A DNA stretch of 11,794 nt from Solirubrobacterales bacterium (GTDB lineage Bacteria; Actinomycetota; Thermoleophilia; Solirubrobacterales; Solirubrobacteraceae), in contig JACCYI010000060.1 in NCBI GenBank assembly GCA_013696535.1, positions 1 to 11,794 on the forward strand, given 5' to 3'. Positions 6,818-11,794 of this stretch are shown piece by piece; the stretch's first letter is position 1, and every line of letters starts with the position of its first letter. The notes beneath the pieces were generated by a model. That model saw only the letters and a program-made list of their open reading frames with translations, made no database searches and was not told the DNA's origin. Made by a program: the position numbers and the translations under genes.

Positions 6818-8220
6818 CGGGGCGGATAGTGACGGATCTCAGATCGCTGGTCGCCGCGGGCGCTCCCGGGAGCCGGCTGCCCTCGGTTCGTGCCCTCACC
6901 CATCGGCACAAGGCTTCGGCTGCGACCGTCCAGCGAGCCATCGCCCAGCTGTCGGGAGAAGGACTGCTCGACCCCCGGCCGGGACGTGGGACCTTCATCA
7001 GGTCCGCGACCGCTCCGGCCGCGGACCACGGTGTCACCGACGTCGAAGATCTCTCCTGGCAGGAGCCGGCGCTCGGTGGTGAGCGGGTCCGTCCGGGCGG
7101 CCTGGAGGAGCTTCTCGCCCTCCCGGCGTCCGGCGCGATCCCCCTCTCGACGGGCTACCTCGAGCCCGCGTTGCAACCGACCGCCGCGCTCGCACTCTCA
7201 CTCAGTCGCGCCGGGCGGCGCCCCGGGGCCTGGGATCGCCTTCCCGTCGAAGGCCTTCCCGAGCTGCGCGACTGGTTCGCCACCGAGATCGGCGGGCAGA
7301 CGCGCGGCCACGACGTGGTGATCTGCTCAGGTGGCCAGTCCGCGCTGGGCTCGGCATTCCGGGCGCTCGGGCGGCCGGGTGAGCCGGTGGTCGTCGAGTC
7401 CCCCACCTACCTCGGCGCCCTCGCGGCCGCCCGCGCCGCCGGCCTCCGCGTCGTCCCGGTCCCCGCGGACGCAGACGGCCTCCGACCCGACCTGCTCACC
7501 GACGTCCTCGAGCGGACCGGCGCGCGACTCGTCTACTCCCAGACCGCTTTCGCCAACCCGCACGGCGCCGTGCTGGCTCTTGAGCGGCGCGAACCCCTGC
7601 TCGATGCCGTCACCCGCGCGGGCGCGTTCCTGATCGAGGACGACGAGCACCGCGATATGGCGATCGACGGACCCGCGCCGCCGCCGCTGGCGGCAGCCGA
7701 CCCGGGCGGCCACGTGGTGCACCTGCGCTCACTGACCAAGGTTGCGGCTCCGGGCTTACGGGTGGCGGCGATCGCTGCGCGCGGCGCCGCGGGCGCCCGT
7801 CTCCGCGCGGTCCGCGTGGTCGATGACTTCTTCGTCTCCGGCCCCCTCCAGCACGCCGCGCTCGACCTGGTCGCCTCCCCCGCCTGGCGGAAGCACAAGC
7901 GAGAGCTGGTCGGAGCGCTGCGGATCCGGCGCGACGTTCTCGCCGCCGCGATCGCCCGCGACCTTCCGCAGACGCGGATCGACCGAGTCGCCACGGGCGG
8001 CCTGCACCTCTGGGTCAGGCTTCCGGTTGGGACAGACGACCTCGGGCTCGTGCGGGCCGCCGGAGCGGTGGGGGTGGTCCTCAGCCCGGGCCGGCCATGG
8101 TTCGCCGGAGAGCCGCCGGCTCCACACGTCCGGATGACCTTCGGAGGCGCTTCGCCCACCCTCCTCGAGGAAGGCGTCCGGCGGGTCGCGTCAACCGTGC
8201 GACCCGCCGCGATCCGCTGA
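6802..8220 (+). CDS. MocR-type transcriptional regulator (GntR winged helix fused to aminotransferase-like domain)
   Basis: A 472-residue MocR/PdxR-family regulator. Residues 1-66 form a GntR-type winged helix-turn-helix: GSRLPSVRAL, SAATVQRAIAQLSGEGLL and DPRPGRGTF. The rest is a fold-type-I aminotransferase domain with SGGQSALGSAFRAL, VVVESPTYLGALAAA, QTAFANPHG, LIEDDEHRDM and the PLP lysine in RSLTKVAAPGLRVA (K313), so it probably binds PLP or a PLP-amino acid adduct as effector. The ATG at 6802 was chosen because it places the winged helix close to the N-terminus; the frame stays open upstream, but that reading is antisense to the transporter and has no family similarity. No ribosome site is present. 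The divergent EamA gene is the probable target. The stop is 14 bases from the superoxide dismutase stop, in convergent orientation. Family is certain; effector and regulon are unknown. Confidence 0.93.
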   Translation: MLQDNAGRIVTDLRSLVAAGAPGSRLPSVRALTHRHKASAATVQRAIAQLSGEGLLDPRPGRGTFIRSATAPAADHGVTDVEDLSWQEPALGGERVRPGGLEELLALPASGAIPLSTGYLEPALQPTAALALSLSRAGRRPGAWDRLPVEGLPELRDWFATEIGGQTRGHDVVICSGGQSALGSAFRALGRPGEPVVVESPTYLGALAAARAAGLRVVPVPADADGLRPDLLTDVLERTGARLVYSQTAFANPHGAVLALERREPLLDAVTRAGAFLIEDDEHRDMAIDGPAPPPLAAADPGGHVVHLRSLTKVAAPGLRVAAIAARGAAGARLRAVRVVDDFFVSGPLQHAALDLVASPAWRKHKRELVGALRIRRDVLAAAIARDLPQTRIDRVATGGLHLWVRLPVGTDDLGLVRAAGAVGVVLSPGRPWFAGEPPAPHVRMTFGGASPTLLEEGVRRVASTVRPAAIR

Positions 8221-8234
8221 CGACGGCGGACCCC

Positions 8235-8837
8235 TCAGATACCGGCGTGGCGCTCGGAGACGGTCTCCCAGTCGATCGTGTTGAACCAGGCGTCGAGGTA
8301 GTCCGGGCGCCGGTTCTGATAGCCGAGGTAGTAGGCGTGTTCCCAGACGTCCACTCCGAGCAGCGGAGTCTGGCCGTCGGAGACCGGGTTGTCCTGGTTG
8401 GCCGTCGAGGTGATCGCCAGGCCCGAGCCGTCGTGGACGAGCCAGGCCCATCCTGAGCCGAAACGACCGATGCCGGCCTCCTTGAGCTTGGACTTGAAGT
8501 CCGAATAGGAGCCGAAGGCGGCCGTGATGGCCTCGCCCAGCTCACCCGTGGGCTCGCCCCCGCCGTCCGGCGACATGCTGCGCCAGAACATGCAGTGGTT
8601 GTAGTGCCCGCCGGCGTTGTTGCGGACGGGCCCGCGCAGATCCTCGGGCAGCTCGTCGAGCCGGGTCAGCAGCTCCGCGGGCTTTGCGTCCTCCCACTCT
8701 GTGCCGGCCAGGGCCGCGTTGGCCTTGTCGACGTATGCCTGGTGGTGCTTGTCGTGGTGCACGCGCATCGTCGCCTCGTCGATGTGCGGCTCGAGTGCGT
8801 TGAAGGCGTAGGGAAGGTCGGGCACCTTGTAGGCCAT
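8235..8837 (-). CDS. sodA: Superoxide dismutase, Mn-type (Fe/Mn family)
   Basis: A 200-residue cytoplasmic enzyme that dismutates superoxide to oxygen and peroxide. Metal ligands are all present: H27 in MRVHHDKHHQ, H81 in GGHYNHCMFW, and D163 and H167 in DVWEHAYYLGYQNRRPDY. The paired glycines (76-77) and the glutamine in NQDNP (Q148) favour manganese over iron by family rules, though cambialistic use is possible. There is no signal peptide. The start at 8837 is fixed by AAGGAG five bases upstream (8848-8843) and by the family N-terminus MAYKVPDLPY; a longer in-frame reading upstream is antisense to the cupin gene. The divergent cupin gene shares the 124-base promoter region. Metal choice is inferred; family and function are firm. 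Confidence 0.96.
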   Translation of the reverse strand: MAYKVPDLPYAFNALEPHIDEATMRVHHDKHHQAYVDKANAALAGTEWEDAKPAELLTRLDELPEDLRGPVRNNAGGHYNHCMFWRSMSPDGGGEPTGELGEAITAAFGSYSDFKSKLKEAGIGRFGSGWAWLVHDGSGLAITSTANQDNPVSDGQTPLLGVDVWEHAYYLGYQNRRPDYLDAWFNTIDWETVSERHAGI

Positions 8838-8961
8838 GAGGTCTCCTTGGGCTAGTTCCTGACCGCTGCGTGCGGCTCCCTCGACCCTACACGGCGCCCA
8901 CCTCGCGCCGACGGGCGGCAGTGCGTAGGCTCGCTCGACCGAACGCGTGAGGAGAACACCC
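8838..8961. promoter_or_regulatory. Divergent promoter region for sodA and the cupin gene
   Basis: This 124-base intergenic region separates two divergent genes, each with a good ribosome site (AAGGAG for sodA at 8848-8843; GGAG for the cupin at 8951-8954). TANNNT-type -10 candidates are TAGGGT on the minus strand (8889-8884), about 45 bases before the sodA start, and TAGGCT on the plus strand (8926-8931), about 30 bases before the cupin start. No convincing -35 or operator was found. The promoter picks are tentative. Confidence 0.3.
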
Positions 8962-9432
8962 ATGTCCCAGACGGCGCCGATCGTCAAGCATCCAGGAGAA
9001 GGCGTCACCATCCAGGGGCCGGCGGGCGGACCACTCACCTTCAAGGCCCGCGGCGAGGAGACCAATGGTGCCCTGACCGCGTTGGAGAACCTGATCGCTC
9101 CCGGTGAGGGTCCGCCGCTGCACATCCACGCCGACGAGGACGAGTCGTGGTACGTGCTCGAAGGCCTCCTCCGCTTCCAGATCGGCGACGAGATCTCCCG
9201 CGTACCCGCCGGCTCGTTCGTGTTCGTGCCACGCGGCACGCGGCACTGCTTTCAGAACATCGGCGACGAGGAGGCCAGGATCCTGGTTCTTTTCACGCCG
9301 TCCGGGATGGAGCGGTTCTTCGACCGCTTCGCCGCGCTGCCGGCCGGCCGCGTCGACCCGGGCGCCTTCCGCACCATCGGCGGCGAGGTGGGCATGGAGG
9401 TCGTCGGCCCGCCGCTGGCCGGTCGCGCCTGA
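8962..9432 (+). CDS. Cupin-domain protein (single small beta-barrel)
   Basis: A 156-residue single-domain cupin. Motif 1 is visible as PPLHIHADEDESWYVLEG (H54, H56 and an acidic residue near 60-61), and motif 2 as AGSFVFVPRGTRHCFQNIG (H95, N99), enough for a metal site. The barrel spans roughly residues 35-115, followed by a tail containing MERFFDRFAALP, a pattern seen in quercetinase-like and other uncharacterised small cupins. No specific reaction can be assigned. The ATG at 8962 is preferred over an in-frame GTG at 8947 because GGAG at 8951-8954 sits seven bases upstream. It is divergent from sodA and its stop is 3 bases from that of the convergent glutaryl-CoA dehydrogenase gene. Whether it has a redox-related role with sodA is speculation from adjacency. 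Confidence 0.88.
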   Translation: MSQTAPIVKHPGEGVTIQGPAGGPLTFKARGEETNGALTALENLIAPGEGPPLHIHADEDESWYVLEGLLRFQIGDEISRVPAGSFVFVPRGTRHCFQNIGDEEARILVLFTPSGMERFFDRFAALPAGRVDPGAFRTIGGEVGMEVVGPPLAGRA

Positions 9433-9435
9433 CCC

Positions 9436-10623
9436 CTACCGGAACGCCTGGATGCCCGTGACGGCGCCTCCGACCACCAGTGCGTGGACGTCCGCGGTCC
9501 CTTCGTAGGTGACGACCGACTCGAGGTTGTTCATGTGGCGGTTGACGGGATACTCGAGCGTGACGCCGTTGGCGCCGAGAACCTGGCGAGCGCTTCTCGC
9601 GACGTCCAGAGCCGCGTTGACGTTGCCCAGCTTGCCCATGCTGACGTGCTCGGGGCGAAGTCGACCCTCGTCCTTGAGGCGACCGAGGTGCAGCGCGAGC
9701 AGCGTCGCGCGGTTGACTTCGAGCGCCATCATCGCCAGCTTCTGCTGCTGGAGCTGGAACGACGCGATCGGCTTGCCGAAGGCGATGCGCTCCTTGCTGT
9801 ACTCGAGCGCCGCCTCGTAGCACGCCCGGGCAGCACCGACGGCGCCCCACACGATGCCGTAGCGGGCCTCGTTCAAGCACGAGAGCGGCCCCCGGAGGGA
9901 GGTGGCTTCCGGAAGGAGAGCGTCGGCGGGGAGGCGTACGTCGTCAAGGAGCAGCTCAGACGTCACCGAAGCGCGCAACGACAGCTTCTTGTGGATGTCC
10001 TGAGTGGTGAAGCCCTTCGTGTCCTTCGGGACCAGGAACCCGCGGACGCCCTCGTCCGTGACCGCCCAGACGATCGCGATGTCAGCGACTGACCCGTTGG
10101 TGATCCACATCTTCTGCCCGTGCAGGATCCAGTCGTCTCCGTCGCGGCGCGCGCGCGTGCGCATCGCGCCCGGGTCTGATCCCGCGTCAGGCTCGGTGAG
10201 CCCGAAGCAGCCGATCGCCTCGCCCGCGGCCATCGGCGGCAGCCACGTCTGCTTCTGGTCTTCAGAGCCCCATCGGTGGATGGCGAACATCGCGAGCGAT
10301 CCCTGCACGGAGACGAGCGAGCGGATGCCGCTGTCGCCCGCCTCCAGCTCCAGACAGGCGAGTCCGTAGGCCGTCGCGCTGGCTCCGGTGCAGCCATAGC
10401 CTTCGAGATGCATGCCGAGCACTCCGAGCTTGCCGAGCTCGGTCGCGAGCTCGAGCGGGATGCGCGCTTCTTCGAACCAGTCGCCGACGTCAGGCAACAC
10501 GCGGTCGCGTACGAAGGCTCGGACGACATCGCGCATGTCGCGCTCCTCGTCGGAGAGCAGATGATCGATGCCCAGGAAGTCGGTCGGCCGGATGGCTTCA
10601 AGCGATTCCGTGGCGGTTGACAT
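9436..10623 (-). CDS. gcdH: Glutaryl-CoA dehydrogenase (acyl-CoA dehydrogenase family)
   Basis: A 395-residue FAD enzyme that oxidises and decarboxylates glutaryl-CoA to crotonyl-CoA and CO2, in lysine, tryptophan and aromatic degradation. Signatures that separate it from general acyl-CoA dehydrogenases are present: IRSLVSVQGSLAM (R101, the carboxylate-binding arginine position), IGCFGLTEPDAGSDP, WITNGSVAD, RGFLVPKDTKG, HKKLSLRASVTSEL, LNEARYGIVWGAVGA, ARQVLGANGV, and the catalytic base in TYEGTADVHAL (E374) followed by GAVTGIQAF. The order and spacing match the mammalian enzyme as I remember it. AGGAG lies 11 bases before the ATG at 10623, a slightly long spacing. It converges on the cupin gene with a 3-base gap and is divergent from the P450. 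No glutaconate, CoA-transferase or ETF genes are visible nearby, so it seems to stand alone here. Confidence 0.95.
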   Translation of the reverse strand: MSTATESLEAIRPTDFLGIDHLLSDEERDMRDVVRAFVRDRVLPDVGDWFEEARIPLELATELGKLGVLGMHLEGYGCTGASATAYGLACLELEAGDSGIRSLVSVQGSLAMFAIHRWGSEDQKQTWLPPMAAGEAIGCFGLTEPDAGSDPGAMRTRARRDGDDWILHGQKMWITNGSVADIAIVWAVTDEGVRGFLVPKDTKGFTTQDIHKKLSLRASVTSELLLDDVRLPADALLPEATSLRGPLSCLNEARYGIVWGAVGAARACYEAALEYSKERIAFGKPIASFQLQQQKLAMMALEVNRATLLALHLGRLKDEGRLRPEHVSMGKLGNVNAALDVARSARQVLGANGVTLEYPVNRHMNNLESVVTYEGTADVHALVVGGAVTGIQAFR

Positions 10624-10727
10624 GCTGGGTGGCGCTCCTCGGCTGAGGGTTGGTGATCGAACCTCAGTGAAGCATGCACATCCGGCCGTATCACTCCACG
10701 TGACGACTCCCTGTCATCGTGGCGCCG
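10624..10727. promoter_or_regulatory. Divergent spacer between gcdH and the cytochrome P450 gene
   Basis: A 104-base region that must hold both promoters. It contains the palindromes CACGTG (10698-10703) and GCATGC (10672-10677) and is less GC-rich in its middle part than the genes around it. The minus-strand ribosome site AGGAG for gcdH lies at its left end. No convincing -10/-35 pair was picked for either gene, and the palindromes are too short to call operators. Confidence 0.3.
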
Positions 10728-11794
10728 ATGAGCGAAGCCGGCACTTGGCGCACCGAGCGCCACCCCTATGGCGCCCGGGTCACCGTGGACACGCTCGAGA
10801 CCAACCCCTACGCGCTGCTCGCGACGCTCCGCGAGCATGAGCCGGTTTCGTGGCTTCCGTCGCTGAACGGCTGGCTCGTCACGCGACGTGATCTCGCGCT
10901 GGCGGTGACCCGCGACGCGCTCGGGTTCACGGTTGAGGACCCGCGCTTCACGACCGCGCAGGTCGTCGGGCCGAGCATGTTGTCGCTCGACGGCCCCGAA
11001 CATGCGCGTCACCGGGGACGGTTCACCGCCCCGTTCGCGCTCGGCGAGGTGCGCCGCCGATTGGCCGCCGAGGTAGCCGAGGAGGCCGAGCGGCTGGCCG
11101 CCGGGCTGGCTCCGGCGGGTCAGGCCGAACTGCGTCGTGCCTTCGCCGGTCCGCTCGCTGCAGCGGTCATCACGCGCACGCTCGGGCTTGAGCCGGCCAT
11201 CACCGAGAGGGTCCTCGGGTGGTATGACGCCATCGTCGCGGCCGTGACGGACCTCAGCGCAGGCCGCCCGGTGGAGCCGGCGGCACAGCGGGCGGTCAGC
11301 GCGCTGGGCGAGGCGGTGATCGAAGGCCGGCAGGTCGGCTCGGAGGGGTCACTTCTGACCATGGCGGCCGGGGGTGAAGCATCGTTGACCGATCAGGAGA
11401 TCGCCTCCAACGCCGCGGTTGTGCTGTTCGGCGGCATCGAGACCATGGAGGGCATGATCGCCAACGCGATCGCCCACTTACTCGCCACGCCCGACGCCCT
11501 CACCCTGATTCGAGCTGATCGGGACCTTCTCCCAGCTGCGGTCGAAGAGTCACTCCGACTCGAACCCGCGGCCGCGGTCATCGATCGCTACGCGACGGCG
11601 GACGTCCTGATCGCCGGCGCCGAGATCTCGGCCGGCGATCTGGTCCGGGTCTCGATCACGGCGGCCAACCGCGACCCTGCGACGTTCGAAGATCCTGACC
11701 GCTTCGACCTGCGGCGCTCCAACGCCGGCCGGCATCTGGCGTTCGCCAGCGGCCCGCATGTGTGCATCGGAATGCATCTCGCCCGGTTGGAGGC
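10728..11794 (+). CDS. Cytochrome P450, 3' end cut by the window
   Basis: A soluble bacterial-type P450 with 355 residues visible; the C-terminus, after the haem-binding loop, runs off the right edge. Landmarks in order: C-helix region SLDGPEHARHRGRF (85-99), I-helix VVLFGGIETMEGMI (231-244), the K-helix ExxR as EESLRLEP (E274, R277), the meander AANRDPATFEDPDRFDLRR, and the haem loop FASGPHVCIG with the thiolate C346. It would use a ferredoxin and reductase that are not in the window. The I-helix acid is glutamate (E238) before T239, where aspartate is more usual. The ATG at 10728 is one option; a GTG three codons earlier (10719) is in frame and neither has a clear ribosome site. It is divergent from gcdH. 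Substrate and CYP family cannot be named from sequence alone. Confidence 0.94.
   Translation, partial: MSEAGTWRTERHPYGARVTVDTLETNPYALLATLREHEPVSWLPSLNGWLVTRRDLALAVTRDALGFTVEDPRFTTAQVVGPSMLSLDGPEHARHRGRFTAPFALGEVRRRLAAEVAEEAERLAAGLAPAGQAELRRAFAGPLAAAVITRTLGLEPAITERVLGWYDAIVAAVTDLSAGRPVEPAAQRAVSALGEAVIEGRQVGSEGSLLTMAAGGEASLTDQEIASNAAVVLFGGIETMEGMIANAIAHLLATPDALTLIRADRDLLPAAVEESLRLEPAAAVIDRYATADVLIAGAEISAGDLVRVSITAANRDPATFEDPDRFDLRRSNAGRHLAFASGPHVCIGMHLARLE

Noticed and set aside
8838..9239. An N-terminal extension of the superoxide dismutase
   Set aside because: The frame is open upstream, but it is antisense to the cupin gene, and the AAGGAG site plus the family N-terminus fix the start at 8837.
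9436..11794. Glutaryl-CoA dehydrogenase and P450 as a specialised catabolic or biosynthetic cluster
   Set aside because: They are divergent, no further pathway genes are visible, and the P450 runs off the window. Adjacency alone does not support a pathway.
1..11794. Mobile elements, CRISPR arrays, tRNA or rRNA genes, toxin-antitoxin or phage-defence modules
   Set aside because: Looked for on both strands; no transposase or integrase motifs, regular repeats, tRNA-like folds or defence-protein signatures were seen.

Overview
The window is a GC-rich chromosomal segment (around 70% G+C by eye, with third codon positions almost always G or C). It probably comes from an actinobacterium; the mix of proteins looks like Thermoleophilia/Solirubrobacterales, but that placement is inference from protein style, with no rRNA or marker gene to confirm it. 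No tRNA, rRNA, CRISPR array, insertion sequence, integrase or phage gene is visible.

Layout, left to right. A minus-strand bioA (biotin synthesis) runs off the left edge. Next is a decayed minus-strand GAF-GGDEF gene with at least two, probably three, frame changes and a missing GGDEF core. It lies directly downstream of an intact minus-strand PAS-PAS-GGDEF-HD-GYP protein, which could both make and degrade cyclic di-GMP. A small conserved minus-strand protein of unknown function follows, then about 350 bases without a convincing gene but with hints of two gene remnants. To the right come a plus-strand M19 renal-dipeptidase-like peptidase, a minus-strand EamA/DMT transporter, a divergent plus-strand MocR-type regulator (GntR winged helix plus aminotransferase domain), a minus-strand Mn-type superoxide dismutase, a divergent plus-strand cupin, a minus-strand glutaryl-CoA dehydrogenase, and a divergent plus-strand cytochrome P450 cut by the right edge.

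The right half is built from alternating divergent and convergent genes. Three convergent pairs are only 3 to 14 bases apart, so each gene or small unit probably has its own promoter. The clearest functional pairing is regulator plus transporter (MocR/EamA). Their predicted start codons overlap head to head in a CATG, and the shared region carries symmetric CGTTAC/ATAACG half-sites, which makes it a good operator candidate. The other genes look like ordinary housekeeping and accessory metabolism: biotin, peptide turnover, superoxide detoxification, and lysine/tryptophan or aromatic catabolism through glutaryl-CoA.

I found no convincing previously undescribed multi-gene system. The items most worth a second look are the MocR/EamA control region, the decayed second cyclic-di-GMP gene, and the small conserved unknown protein.
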